DNA of 64,000 nucleotides, taken from NCBI RefSeq assembly GCF_007741495.1, contig NZ_CP036262.1, forward strand, positions 1,178,001-1,242,000, given 5' to 3'. This DNA comes from Roseimaritima multifibrata (GTDB taxonomy: Bacteria > Planctomycetota > Planctomycetia > Pirellulales > Pirellulaceae). Shown here piece by piece: positions 9,301-18,403 of the stretch (the stretch's first letter is position 1; each line of letters starts with the position of its first letter). The translations under genes were made by a program, and so were the position numbers. Below the pieces are notes generated by a model that did not search any database, was not told the origin of the DNA, and saw nothing but the letters and a program-made list of their open reading frames with translations.

Positions 9301-10987
9301 GGGTTTCGTGTGTGTCTTGGTAGCCCCAGCCATCCAGTAGGACCTGCGGTTTACCATCGGGGACGTCATCGCCGTCGGCGTCCGGAATGAACATGAATTC
9401 CGGAGCCGCTCCGACCCACACGCCACCAAAACCGACCTCGATTCCGCTGGCTAAATTCAGTCCTTCGATAAAGGTTTTTTGTGATTCAAAGGAGCCGTTG
9501 GCATCGGCGTCTTCAAGAATGATGATGCGGTCTTTACCTTCGCCTTGCGGTGCTTTCTGCGGGTAGGTGTGTCCCTCAAGAACCCAGATCCTACCCCGGT
9601 CGTCGAAGCACATCGCAATCGGTTGAGTGAGTGCGGGTTCGGAAGCAATCAAGTCCGCCTCAAAACCCTCGGGTAGCATCATGTGCTGAGCCGCTTTCTC
9701 CGCAGGCACCCCATCGGTGTATTTTGTTTGATCGCGACCTTCCTCGATTTGCCATCGTTTCATTGGCTCGGGAGTCGTTTCCGGTTGACGAATATGCACG
9801 GTCAAGCCTTTCTTGCTTGACGACACGATATCAAGCTGGTTGTCCGCATTTAAATCTGTCACCAGTAAATCGGTTCCAACACCTGAATTACGGTCGATCC
9901 GATGCGGTACAAATTCGACTCCGTTTTCGCTCCGCTCGCAGCGGAACCAGTACAGAACCGGTTCTTGTCTTCCGCCAACATCGTGGCCGTTATGTGCCCA
10001 CCAACGTTTGCCGGTAATGATGTCTTGAATGCCATCTTGATCGACATCTGCGAGGACAACCGCGTGCAGTTGACTGAAGACCACACCGTACGGGTTCTTG
10101 ATTGAGGTATCGCCCATGATGTCGTGGCGTACGAATTTTTCCGGGCCTTGTTGCTCAAACCATGCTAAGCCAAAACCGTGAGCATTCAGCGATGTCACGA
10201 TGTCCGAGTCTCCGTCACCATCGACATCGGTAACGCCAATCTGTGCACCGCCGCCGCCAATAGGCCCCGGCGCCCATGTGTATTGTTTCCACAGTGGTGC
10301 CGAATCCTTGGTGAGGCCCGGATTCTTCCACCAGAATTTCTTGTCCAGTAAATCAACGTGCCCATCGCCGTCGACGTCTCCGATTCCCATCCCATGTGCA
10401 AACCGTCCTGCACAGGTTCCGGGGCGTGTGACGCCCGTCCAGACCCATGGCTTTGTGGCGTCTTCGGTGGCCGCGAAGTAGCCGTATTGCCCTTCATGCC
10501 CACAAACGATTTCCGGAGTCCCCCCAGGGATCAGGTCATAGAACGCTGGCGATTCGTTGTCGACGTCGCCAGTGATCTCTTTCATTTCCCAGGTTTGGTC
10601 GCTTGGATCCCCGCCGGGATGGAGGTACAGACGAGCCGATTTTCCGGGGAAGCCAATCACCAGAACATCGTTGTCGCCATCATTATCGACATCCGAGACA
10701 TGGCTAAAGAACTGGTCACTGTACTGCGAGATAGGGAATTCTTTTGGAGGAGCAATCTCGTGCGAACGCGTGAAGTCAGGACCACGAAACCACAGAGGCC
10801 CCGCGACGATATCGATCTGACCGTCGCCGTCGATATCTCCCGCGGAGGCTCCTTCGGTAAAGAAGTGGTCGTGAATATTCGTCGACGTCCAGCCATTGCC
10901 TGCATCGCTTGGCGAGATCACCAAGCACTGAAGTCCGAGGGTTATTCCCAATAAGAAGATAGGCATTCGGATCATTGAGGTTCTCAA
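6320..10987 (-). CDS. Giant FG-GAP / PVC-type dehydrogenase-like / HEAT / cytochrome c protein
   Basis: 1555 aa with a signal peptide (residues 1-29). Residues about 30-410 hold repeated DxDGDGxxD elements (GDIDGDGQIDIV, ADVDQDGIQDII) typical of calcium-binding FG-GAP/VCBS beta-propellers. From about 430 (MLPEGFEADLIASEP) comes the PVC-type membrane-bound dehydrogenase-like propeller. Alpha-helical HEAT-like repeats follow (YVRSWAVTMLGES and later), then a cytochrome c site CGKCH near residue 1272 and a C-terminal beta domain. The last parts match the common planctomycete architecture of dehydrogenase, HEAT and haem domains; the N-terminal FG-GAP propeller makes this one unusually long. It is the first gene of the minus-strand cluster, with DUF1501 20 bp downstream. 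Likely an exported or cell-surface redox protein; substrate unknown. Confidence 0.85.
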   Translation of the reverse strand: MRTSMIRMPIFLLGITLGLQCLVISPSDAGNGWTSTNIHDHFFTEGASAGDIDGDGQIDIVAGPLWFRGPDFTRSHEIAPPKEFPISQYSDQFFSHVSDVDNDGDNDVLVIGFPGKSARLYLHPGGDPSDQTWEMKEITGDVDNESPAFYDLIPGGTPEIVCGHEGQYGYFAATEDATKPWVWTGVTRPGTCAGRFAHGMGIGDVDGDGHVDLLDKKFWWKNPGLTKDSAPLWKQYTWAPGPIGGGGAQIGVTDVDGDGDSDIVTSLNAHGFGLAWFEQQGPEKFVRHDIMGDTSIKNPYGVVFSQLHAVVLADVDQDGIQDIITGKRWWAHNGHDVGGRQEPVLYWFRCERSENGVEFVPHRIDRNSGVGTDLLVTDLNADNQLDIVSSSKKGLTVHIRQPETTPEPMKRWQIEEGRDQTKYTDGVPAEKAAQHMMLPEGFEADLIASEPALTQPIAMCFDDRGRIWVLEGHTYPQKAPQGEGKDRIIILEDADANGSFESQKTFIEGLNLASGIEVGFGGVWVGAAPEFMFIPDADGDDVPDGKPQVLLDGWGYQDTHETLNSFTWGPDGWLYGCHGVFTHSRVGKPGTKDDQRIPINAGIWRYHPTRHEFEVYAEGSSNPWGLDFNDRGDWFIEACVIPHLFHIQQGGRYFRQAGTHFNPYIYDDISTIADHLHYGDGTFGSANDAGRVDRKLTAEKPLDTSMVGGGHAHCGLAIYNGGVFPAEYQGQLMMHNLHGHRIVVDAVEDEGSGYIGRHRPDFSLSQDHQQIGVGIMVGPDGAIYTSDWHDPQTCHNRSPEIWNRSDGRLFRFRYGDVRPYRFDLSKESDIQLAARLSSDNGYFARRAQRLLQERAAAGTLDRSKVQEALANQFAETNSQRDRLRALWTNWAIGGLDVPALQQILKDSDPYVRSWAVTMLGESEQALDASTLTMLADLARSESSPAVRRQLAAVLQRLPLEQRWPIVTGLVTHHVDLNDRNIPLLVWYGFEPLAGEDPGRAFQLAMQSGWPDLLRYTIRRTAATEEGREILAAQVSQSAAKKYHKLILEELLQATTSRAGLPMPKAWPASYQQILDTAEPALQETARSVAVGFGDPSVLPYYQSTFEDTDKPASQRVAALKILSTIGDVNLADKLVNYLEDPAVAVPAIKALAQFDNPQIAAQLIARYDALSPAAQTAALNTLVARLASAKLLAEAMQSEKIASQTVPAFIVRQAVALNDSELNARLEKAWGRIGTSSSEKAAQYTRLQKLLSGNAYQKADRSNGRLLYDTNCGKCHKLFGTGESIGPEITGANRTDLKYWMENILEPNALIGRDYQMTQFLMDDGRLVSGLVKSENESAVTVQTATESVVLAKANVEERVLSQMSLMPEGQLEPMTDQQIRELFRYLSGDSQVPLPGQSADQVLPVPDQEGTWRLEGEWLVSRSKATAGALRPQAMGGFGGDWSGDSQLWWTGGKPGSVLKVTLPVPAEGTYDVTMYLTRAVDYAQLQVRGPGISPLEIDLFDPKVSLAEPLEWQGVTIPKGQPLTFELEITGANKSALRRFMVGLDRIELRPSK

Positions 10988-11374
10988 TTTCGTGAGTCAC
11001 TGAGGTGAGGATTTGAGCGGGGGAGGTAACGAGGAGAGCGGATGGTCGCGTTCCTGTATGCCTGTTTTGCGGTGCGCAGGTGCCCCTAGTTTAGCTCCTT
11101 GGTCGATCGGAATGCTTTCCTACACGCATTTAATTGCGTGCACTGCACAAATTTGCATGTCTATGCGGGGTTTGGGGATGTTGTCGCCCAGCGTGTTCCG
11201 GTTGCAGACGGAAGCAAATCTTGATTTCTCACCAGGGAAATAGTGGTTCGAAGCCATTGCTTGGAATGTGCGGCGAATGCTTTGGCACAGAGCGTGCGAT
11301 GTGGTCATCGCTGCAGTCACTCAGGTCTGCAATTGAAAGTTCAATGTCAGAGAAGCCTTAGGAGGATTCATTAG
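10988..11374. promoter_or_regulatory. Divergent intergenic region
   Basis: This 387-bp gap separates the minus-strand cytochrome cluster from the plus-strand kinase-like gene, so it should hold promoters in both directions. I see no convincing promoter boxes or conserved ORF. An AGGAGG ribosome-binding site ends about 9 bases before the ATG at 11375, one of the clearest in the window. Confidence 0.5.
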
Positions 11375-12109
11375 ATGACCGCACTTCATATTGCTGCAAT
11401 TGAAAAGCGAGCCGAGCAGAAAATTCGTAAATGGGTCGAAGCGGAACACAGTCGAGAACGTTTGGCGAAAGCCGACGTCAGTACAAGTGTCGGTCCTTAT
11501 CTGATGTTGTCCCGGGAAACGGGGGCCGCAGGCAGCGAAATCGCACAGTTGGTTGGTCAACAATTGCACTGGGATGTACTTGATAAAGAGATCATTGACT
11601 ACATGGCGGAACACTACGGAACGTCCCGTAGTTTGATCGAGGTGGTTGATGAAAAACATAGCAGCTGGCTAGGCGATATCTTTAACTCGTGGATCGATGG
11701 CAATGGGTTCTCCTCGGCGGCCTACATGAATCGATTGAATCGCCTGTTCTTGTTGGCAGCGCATCACGGGAGGGTTGTGATCGTAGGGCGAGGCAGTCGT
11801 TACTTGCTGCCTCGTGAAGGAGGGCTTTCCATTCGAATCGTCGCCCCGCTTAACTATCGCATTGCTCGAATCGCCGCCGAGCGTCAGATCGGTCCGAAAG
11901 AAGCTCGCAAGTTTGTGGAGCACTCTGACAAAGAACAGGCGGCATTCATCAAAGATCATTTTCATCATCAGTGTGCTGATCCACACGAATATGATTTGGT
12001 GATCAATATGGAAAATCGGACTCCGCAAGATGCGGCCGATTTCATTGCCGAAGCTGCCAGGCGATGGATGCAGGTCCATGCAGGGGAAGAAGTTCAGCGA
12101 GTCAGCTGA
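11375..12109 (+). CDS. Cytidylate kinase-like family protein
   Basis: 244 aa. After a helical N-terminal stretch of about 45 residues, the core starts at LMLSRETGAAGSEIAQLVG, which takes the place of the P-loop region, then WDVLDKEIIDYMAEHYG. This pattern is characteristic of the cytidylate-kinase-like family (AAA_26). VVIVGRGSRYLLP and a helical lid-like section (RIARIAAERQIGPKEARKFV, then DKEQAAFIKDHF) follow. A canonical GxxGxGK[ST] Walker A is not seen, as in this family generally, so true CMP kinase activity is doubtful. The start is supported by an AGGAGG site. The gene stands alone, divergent from the cytochrome cluster. Confidence 0.85.
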   Translation: MTALHIAAIEKRAEQKIRKWVEAEHSRERLAKADVSTSVGPYLMLSRETGAAGSEIAQLVGQQLHWDVLDKEIIDYMAEHYGTSRSLIEVVDEKHSSWLGDIFNSWIDGNGFSSAAYMNRLNRLFLLAAHHGRVVIVGRGSRYLLPREGGLSIRIVAPLNYRIARIAAERQIGPKEARKFVEHSDKEQAAFIKDHFHHQCADPHEYDLVINMENRTPQDAADFIAEAARRWMQVHAGEEVQRVS

Positions 12110-12121
12110 CAGCCCGCATTG

Positions 12122-12195
12122 CCGCAACGGTAACTCTGTTGCGGGGTGCTCTACACGCTCTTTCGCCTCCCCCCGCGTCTAGGCGGGAGGAGGGC
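12122..12195. terminator. Hairpins between convergent genes
   Basis: Two stem-loops occupy the gap between the kinase-like gene (plus) and the esterase gene (minus). One has arms CCGCAAC (12122-12128) and GTTGCGG (12138-12144). The second pairs the C-rich block from 12164 with GGCGGGAGG ending at 12195. No strong T-run follows either, so a bidirectional terminator role is inferred from position. Confidence 0.45.
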
Positions 12196-12211
12196 AAGCA
12201 TAACTGGCGGC

Positions 12212-13762
12212 TTACCAGTTGTCGGTTCGGAAAACAGATGCTGGCAGGTCGTCGCTGTTTTCCAGGTTGGCACCTTCGGGGTTGGATGCCCAGGCGTAGC
12301 GGACGGCGACTGGATGGGGAACATTGGGACTTTGGACTTGAACCGAGTTTTTCCCCACGATGGTTGCAGTTGCCCAATGCCACTTCTTGTCTTTGCCGGC
12401 GACTTCAAAACGTTTCAGTGGCTTGCCTTCTCCGCTGCGAAGGCCTGTTCCGACGTGATCAAAAGTTACCAGGATCGAATCCCCATCCACTTTGCTTGAT
12501 TTAAGCAGCGGCCCGGAGATGACCAGAGAACGGCCGTAGTCTTTTGCAAGCGCCCATCGTGCCAGACGTTCGCCCGGGTCCTTTTTGTTTTTGGGATGAA
12601 TGTCGTTGGCTTCTCCCACGTCATTGATGATCGCCATACCGGTCTTTGGAGTCGTATCGAGAATGAGACGCATGCGGTCTTGAAGAAGCGCCCAATCGTC
12701 GGGGGTGCCAGGCTGAGTTGATGGAGCGCGATAATTAGCCAATTGCACGAAGTAGAACGAAAAATCGTCGTCCCAGCGAGATCGCCAGTCACGGATCATA
12801 AGCGGAAGGGTTTGGTCGTAGGGAACGGCTCCTGGTTTTGCATTGGCTTCGCCTTGATACCAAATCGCTCCACGCATGGTGTAGCCCACAAACGGATGGA
12901 TCATTGCATCAAAGAGGACACCTGGTCTTCCTTCGGTTAGCAGCGGACGTTTGGGGGCGGTCGGTCTGCGAGGCATGCGTTTGCGTTCTGCTGCTGGCAA
13001 GGCTTTGTTTGCGGCCGCTTTCGCGTTCCACTGCTCAAGCCGAATTTTGTACTGTTTGTCCGCCTTCGCTTGGTCAAAGGTGGCATCCGCCTTTAACGTT
13101 GCATCGACCAACCGTTTTGTCCCTGGCAGGGTCGACAATGCTTCGCGGCTGGTGAATGTTTCCACAGGCTTTCCACCCCACGCGGTCTTGATCACCCCAA
13201 CGGGGATTTCTAGATCTTGATTCAATTTTAGTGCGAAGAAGAATGCAACGGCCGAATACTGTGGAACGGTTTTCGGCGAACAGGCGGTCCAGCTGCCCGC
13301 AATATCGTTTTGCGGTTCGGCGGCAGTTGTTGTGGCGGCGTTAAACATTCGCAAGGTAGGATAGTTCGCCTGTTCCATTAACGATTTGTATGCAGGGACT
13401 CGGTTCATCGTGAAGGACATATTCGATTGTCCCGAAGCCAACCAAACCTCTCCGACCAAGACATCTTGGATTTCTAACCGGTCGTTTCCTGCTTCGACGG
13501 TTAACACGGAACCGTTGGAATTTGCAGGACCCATTTTGAGATGCAATTTCCAGTTGCCATTTGCATCCGCAGTCGTTTGGGATCGCTGACCGTCGAACGA
13601 AACACTGACGTCTGCTCGCGGGGCTGCCTGGCCCCAAATCGCAGCTTCCGATTCGCGTTGCAGAACCATGTGGTCGGAAAAGAAATGCGGCATCTGAATT
13701 TCCGCATACAACGACGTCGAGGTAATCAGTCCCGCGACTAGGCAAAGTAGATGGCGAATCAT
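12212..13762 (-). CDS. Sialate O-acetylesterase-like protein (SGNH hydrolase fold)
   Basis: 516 aa. A signal peptide (residues 1-20, ending SLYA) is followed by the family's usual opening MPHFFSDHMVLQRE and an N-terminal beta domain. The nucleophile block WLASGQSNMSF sits near residue 110, and the closing Asp-x-x-His block is DVGEANDIHPKN near 385. IWYQGEANA is also typical. The family removes O-acetyl groups from sialic acids or other sugars; in planctomycetes the true substrate may be an algal or wall polysaccharide. It lies 84 bp downstream of a DUF1501 gene on the same strand, suggesting a catabolic cluster. Confidence 0.88.
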   Translation of the reverse strand: MIRHLLCLVAGLITSTSLYAEIQMPHFFSDHMVLQRESEAAIWGQAAPRADVSVSFDGQRSQTTADANGNWKLHLKMGPANSNGSVLTVEAGNDRLEIQDVLVGEVWLASGQSNMSFTMNRVPAYKSLMEQANYPTLRMFNAATTTAAEPQNDIAGSWTACSPKTVPQYSAVAFFFALKLNQDLEIPVGVIKTAWGGKPVETFTSREALSTLPGTKRLVDATLKADATFDQAKADKQYKIRLEQWNAKAAANKALPAAERKRMPRRPTAPKRPLLTEGRPGVLFDAMIHPFVGYTMRGAIWYQGEANAKPGAVPYDQTLPLMIRDWRSRWDDDFSFYFVQLANYRAPSTQPGTPDDWALLQDRMRLILDTTPKTGMAIINDVGEANDIHPKNKKDPGERLARWALAKDYGRSLVISGPLLKSSKVDGDSILVTFDHVGTGLRSGEGKPLKRFEVAGKDKKWHWATATIVGKNSVQVQSPNVPHPVAVRYAWASNPEGANLENSDDLPASVFRTDNW

Positions 13763-13846
13763 TTGAATTAGGGTCCAGTTGAAGGTAGCAGGTGACGGTG
13801 TACAGTCTGCTTGCTGCGAACTCGCGACGCAAACGAAGCATCAAAA

Positions 13847-15346
13847 TTAGGCTAAGAGGTCATGGATGACATGGCCGTGGACATCGGTTAAGCGGAAGTC
13901 CCTTCCTTGGTAGCGATAGGTCAGACGCGTGTGGTCGATGCCCAACAGATGCAGGATGGTGGCGTTTAGATCGTGAATGTGCATCGTGCCAGGAGTCCAC
14001 TTTTCCTTGGTCGGTTGTGGCGTTAACGGATTACCGTCTGCATCCGCGATGTTGTATCCAAATTTATCGGTGTGTCCGTAGGTAATCCCCGGCTTGACTC
14101 CGCCGCCTGCCATCCAAGTGGTAAAGCATCGAGGATGGTGATCGCGTCCGTAGTTCTCACGTGTCAAGCTGCCTTGGCAATAGACGGTCCGTCCGAATTC
14201 GCCACCCCAGACCACCAGCGTATCTTCCAGCAAGCCGCGTTGTTTGAGGTCCGTGATCAGGGCGGCACAGGCCTGGTCGATATCTTTGCACTGGGATTCG
14301 TGTTCCGCGGGGAGACGGCCATGGGCATCCCAGCCACGATGGAAAATCTGTACGTTGCGAACTCCTCTTTCCACCAACCGACGAGCATTCAAGCAGCAGG
14401 CGGCGAAGGTCCCCGGGGTTTCCGCTTCCTTGCCGTACAAGGTCATCGTTTCGGGGGATTCTTGGGTTAAGTCCATCAATTCGGGGACCGATGCCTGCAT
14501 GCGATAGGCCATTTCATGTTGATGAATTCGAGCCAGGATTTCGGGGTCGCCAAAGCGGTCGTGTTGCTGTGAATTAAGTGCGGACAATGCGTCCAGCTGT
14601 TTTCTGCGGTCGGTACGCGATACGCCAGGGGGATTGCTAAGGTACAAGACCGGATCGCCCTGGCTGCGCATCAGCATCCCTTGGTGATCGGAGGGCATAA
14701 AGCCGGTCCCCCACAATCGATTAAAGAGGCTCTGTTCGGGGAACTTTGTTTGTGCATGCATCACCACGTAGTGCGGCAGGTTTTCGTTCATGCTACCCAG
14801 GCCGTAACTTAACCATGCCCCAAGACTTGGGCGGCCGGGTATTTGGCTGCCTGTTTGGATGTAGGTAATCGCGGGATCGTGATTAATCGCTTCGGTGAAG
14901 GTGCTGCGGATCACACATAGTTCTTTGGCAACCTTTGCGGTGTGAGGGAGCAGTTCGCTGATCCAAACACCGTCCGCATGGTTATCGAATTTTGAAAATT
15001 TGTATTTGCTGGGGCAGACTGGTAATCCGTTTTTCTGGTTGGACGTCATGCCTGTCACACGTTGCCCATCGCGCACGTGGTCTGGCAATTGTTCGTTGAA
15101 CATTTTTGCCAATTCAGGTTTGTAATCCCACATATCCAGGTGGCTGGGGCCGCCACTCATGAATAGATAGATGACATGCTTGGCTTTGGCCGGATGGTGG
15201 AGTCCCTCGGTTGTGGAGGCGGCAGAAAGGTCGTCCTGCAGCAGTCCTGCCAGCGAGGCTGTTCCCAGTCCCAGCGCGGCACGGCCAAACAGTTGCCGCC
15301 GAGTGGTCATCAATTCGTGTTCGCGAAATGGGCTAATTGTCATCAT
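13847..15346 (-). CDS. DUF1501 family protein (second copy)
   Basis: 499 aa. It has a Tat-type N-terminus (TTRRQLFGRAALGLG, about residues 14-28) and the DUF1501 hallmarks YLFMSGGPSHLDMWDYKP, NARRLVERGVRNVQIFHRG and VVWGGEFGRT. It is clearly diverged from the copy at 4923-6299, so it is a paralogue rather than a recent duplication. It sits 22 bp after the DUF1549/DUF1553 gene in transcription order, and the pair is likely translated from one transcript. ATG codons at 15346 and 15343 are both possible. Confidence 0.9.
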   Translation of the reverse strand: MMTISPFREHELMTTRRQLFGRAALGLGTASLAGLLQDDLSAASTTEGLHHPAKAKHVIYLFMSGGPSHLDMWDYKPELAKMFNEQLPDHVRDGQRVTGMTSNQKNGLPVCPSKYKFSKFDNHADGVWISELLPHTAKVAKELCVIRSTFTEAINHDPAITYIQTGSQIPGRPSLGAWLSYGLGSMNENLPHYVVMHAQTKFPEQSLFNRLWGTGFMPSDHQGMLMRSQGDPVLYLSNPPGVSRTDRRKQLDALSALNSQQHDRFGDPEILARIHQHEMAYRMQASVPELMDLTQESPETMTLYGKEAETPGTFAACCLNARRLVERGVRNVQIFHRGWDAHGRLPAEHESQCKDIDQACAALITDLKQRGLLEDTLVVWGGEFGRTVYCQGSLTRENYGRDHHPRCFTTWMAGGGVKPGITYGHTDKFGYNIADADGNPLTPQPTKEKWTPGTMHIHDLNATILHLLGIDHTRLTYRYQGRDFRLTDVHGHVIHDLLA

Positions 15347-15368
15347 GCCATCGGGATTAAAGTTCTGC

Positions 15369-18242
15369 TTAGTACAGTAAAATCGCTACATCGCTTGCCA
15401 GCACGGTGGTGACGACTTGAGTCCACGCCGCCATTTCAGTGGGATCGATTCCTTCCTTTGTTTTTGCTTCACCGATGCTGAGCAGTTCTTCCGCGGATGC
15501 CGGGGCGGCTTCGTATCGCTGCCGAAGTTGTTGCAGTAAATCAAGGCAAACTTGCTGTTCGGTCGGCGTCGGCGGCCGGCAGGTCAATGTTTTCCACAAT
15601 CCTTCCAGACGCGCTGAATCGGAAGGGTATTGGTCCAACAGTTGTTCGGCATATTTTCTGCCAATTTCAATTCGTTGCGTTTCGTTCAGCATCCCCAGCG
15701 ATTGAAGGGCTGTCGTGGTCCGCGATCGGCGGACGCAGCTGGTTTCGCGATCAGGGGCATCAAACAGTGTCATCATTGGATGCGGACTTGTCCGTTTCCA
15801 GTAGACATAAAGACTGCGGCGATAAAGCAAATCCCCTTCATCACGGACGTACTGTTTTGTGTTGCTTGCCGGGTGAGCCATCGCCAGCCACATTCCAGCG
15901 GGTTGATACGGTTTGACCCCTTCTCCGCCCATTTGGGGATCGAGCAATCCGCTGGCCCACAGCCCCACATCGCGGAGGACCTCGGCATCTAGGCGAAAAC
16001 TAGGGCCGCGACTCCACAGTCGGTTTTCAGGATCATCGATGTCGTTTCGCCATTTAGAGCTTTGGCAAAACGTGCGGCTAGTGACCATCTGTTTTAGCAG
16101 GTGCTTTAGATTCCAGTTGCTCTGATGCATTTCAACCGCCAACCAGTCCAGCAGTTCAGGATGAGTTGGTTGTTGTCCTTGCAAGCCAAAATCTTCCGGA
16201 GTCCGAACCAATCCCTCGCCGAAGGTCCGTTGCCAGATTCGATTTACCAAGACTCGTGCGACAAGCGGGTTGTCGGGAGAGGTCAACCAACGCGCCAGCC
16301 CAAGTCGGTTTGGCGGGGCGTCGTCGGGAAATGGGTTGAGGACTTTTAAGCCGCTTGGCTGTAGCGGATCGCCAACGGGCATGTCGTATTCGCCCCGTTT
16401 CAGCAGGCGTGTTTCACGCGGTTGAGGCAGGTCTTGGGCGATTAAGGTCGAGACGAATTTCGATTGCATGCGATGGGACGCTGCGGCGATTTCGACCGCC
16501 GCTGAGTGAAATTCCGAGTCTTTCCACGGCCCATGCGGATCTGCCAACATTTCCAACTGGTCCGATTTGTTGCAGGTTTCCCACGTTTCGTTTGAAGCGA
16601 ATGCGTCCCAGGGATTTTGTACTTTGGCGATAATCTGGTTGACGTTTTTTCCGCCAACCATTTTAAAACGGAGACGGTGAAGGCCTGATGAGAAATAGGG
16701 CCGAGCGATCACCAAGCGATCGTCGGCATCTTGGACGGTGACGACGGTTGGTTTTTCGTCGACCCATAGCTCGGACCCGACAGCTCCTGAGAATGAAACA
16801 AGCAGCGATTGATCTTGGGGGACTTCGACCGTTGCGGTCACCCATATCGCTTTTCCGCTGGTTGGTACTTTTCCACGCGAGCTTCGTCCACTGATTTCGC
16901 CAGGCAATCCTGCGACGTGCGCGAGTTCCGGTTCGGATGCTTTTTCGTTCGGCTCGGAATCCCAGGTGAAATCCGCGTCGACTGAAACCGGCTTGGACAT
17001 CTTCCAATCGCTCGACTTCCAGTTGGTCCTCGCGGTGGCGTACTTTCCTAACGCTGTTTCGCGATCGCTTTGTTGAAGAACGCTGGTTGCAGCTTCGATG
17101 GTTTCGTCTCTTTGTGCGACGACTTCGGTCCAGGCTTTCCAGGCGGTTTGGTTCGCGGGGACCCACGCGATGGGGCCGTAGGTATAGGAGTTTCCGTCCA
17201 GCGCCGGTTCTGCGGTGCTGTTAAAGAACGCCATCAATTGGTAGTACTCGGTATGTTGGATCGGGTCATATTTATGTGTATGGCAGCGAACACAATTCAG
17301 AGTCATTCCCATCATGACGGTGCCGAATGTTTCGACTCGATCAAAATTGTTCTTCGCCTGGAATTCTTCTCCGATCGCTCCTCCTTCGCCGGTGCTGGGA
17401 TTCAATCTTATAAACCCGGTTGCCGCCAGTTGTTCCAAGCTAGGATCCGGCAGCAGATCGCCCGCCAGTTGCCAAGTGATAAAATCGTCCAGTGGCAGAT
17501 TGTCATTAAAGGCTTTGACAACCCAGTCACGGTAGGCATAGATGCCTCGTTTGTTATCCAGGTGCAAGCCATGGGTATCGCCATATCGAACCGCATCCAA
17601 CCAGTACCTCGCTTGGTGTTCGCCGAATCGAGGGCTGGCAAGCAGGCGATCGACCAGCCGTTCGTAAGCGTGCTCGGATTCATCTGCGAGAAACGCGTCC
17701 AGCATCTTTGGTTCGGGCGGTAGCCCTGTCAGCACAAACGCAGCCCGCCTGGCCAGCGTCGATTTTTCGGCGGCAGGGGCAAAATCAATTTGCTTGGCTT
17801 GCAGTTGTTGTTGGATGAAGGCGTCGATCTGCGCTGCGGAGTCTCCTTCGTGCTCGCGGTCTTTGTGTGGTTTCACAAAACCCCAGTGCATCGCGTATTC
17901 ACCACCCTGTTTGATCCATTGAGAGAGGAGTTCACGTTCGGGCTGCGTGAGAGGTTTTTCGGCATGTTCCGGAGGCATCGGGTCGTCGCTGGAATGAATC
18001 CGATGCAACGCGATGCTCTCGCTGGGATTTTCTGGATCGATCGCCCGGTGGCCGCCCAGGTCGGCGTGAGCTGCCGCTGCCGAATCCAACCGGAGTTCAC
18101 CTTCTTCGGCGTCGGGGCCGTGGCAGAGAAAACATTTGTTGGAAAGTATGGGGAGGATTTGCCTAGCGAAATCGACTTCTTCTTCCGCCAATAAAACGCC
18201 AGGGAAAAGCGATAATCCGAAGAGAATGCAGGATCGGAGCAT
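15369..18242 (-). CDS. DUF1549/DUF1553 planctomycete cytochrome protein (PSCyt1-PSCyt2-PSD1)
   Basis: 957 aa. A signal peptide (1-19) is followed by CFLCHGPDAEEGELRLDS (haem site at residues 37-41), the classical PSCyt1 motif. DUF1549/PSCyt2 begins near AQIDAFIQQQLQAKQI and contains CVRCHTHKYDPI. A central beta domain of about 160 residues (around 420-580) resembles a carbohydrate-binding or PA14-like module. DUF1553/PSD1 starts at NPLVARVLVNRIWQRTFGEG. It is first in a three-gene minus-strand cluster with DUF1501 and the esterase. The central insert distinguishes it from the 755-aa relative at 2583-4850, which carries an Ig-like domain instead. Confidence 0.92.
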   Translation of the reverse strand: MLRSCILFGLSLFPGVLLAEEEVDFARQILPILSNKCFLCHGPDAEEGELRLDSAAAAHADLGGHRAIDPENPSESIALHRIHSSDDPMPPEHAEKPLTQPERELLSQWIKQGGEYAMHWGFVKPHKDREHEGDSAAQIDAFIQQQLQAKQIDFAPAAEKSTLARRAAFVLTGLPPEPKMLDAFLADESEHAYERLVDRLLASPRFGEHQARYWLDAVRYGDTHGLHLDNKRGIYAYRDWVVKAFNDNLPLDDFITWQLAGDLLPDPSLEQLAATGFIRLNPSTGEGGAIGEEFQAKNNFDRVETFGTVMMGMTLNCVRCHTHKYDPIQHTEYYQLMAFFNSTAEPALDGNSYTYGPIAWVPANQTAWKAWTEVVAQRDETIEAATSVLQQSDRETALGKYATARTNWKSSDWKMSKPVSVDADFTWDSEPNEKASEPELAHVAGLPGEISGRSSRGKVPTSGKAIWVTATVEVPQDQSLLVSFSGAVGSELWVDEKPTVVTVQDADDRLVIARPYFSSGLHRLRFKMVGGKNVNQIIAKVQNPWDAFASNETWETCNKSDQLEMLADPHGPWKDSEFHSAAVEIAAASHRMQSKFVSTLIAQDLPQPRETRLLKRGEYDMPVGDPLQPSGLKVLNPFPDDAPPNRLGLARWLTSPDNPLVARVLVNRIWQRTFGEGLVRTPEDFGLQGQQPTHPELLDWLAVEMHQSNWNLKHLLKQMVTSRTFCQSSKWRNDIDDPENRLWSRGPSFRLDAEVLRDVGLWASGLLDPQMGGEGVKPYQPAGMWLAMAHPASNTKQYVRDEGDLLYRRSLYVYWKRTSPHPMMTLFDAPDRETSCVRRSRTTTALQSLGMLNETQRIEIGRKYAEQLLDQYPSDSARLEGLWKTLTCRPPTPTEQQVCLDLLQQLRQRYEAAPASAEELLSIGEAKTKEGIDPTEMAAWTQVVTTVLASDVAILLY

Positions 18243-18403
18243 GGGGAGACGGCGTGTGGGAGGGATTTCCAGGCAAAGAACACCCCGGCCATCTTAGCTG
18301 ATCAGAACACCCAATAGAAACCAATTCAGGATCGGTGCCCATCGCCAAACGGGCTATCGATCTAATCGGAAGCGGAGAAAGATTGTCGCCTTTGGCCCAA
18401 TGT

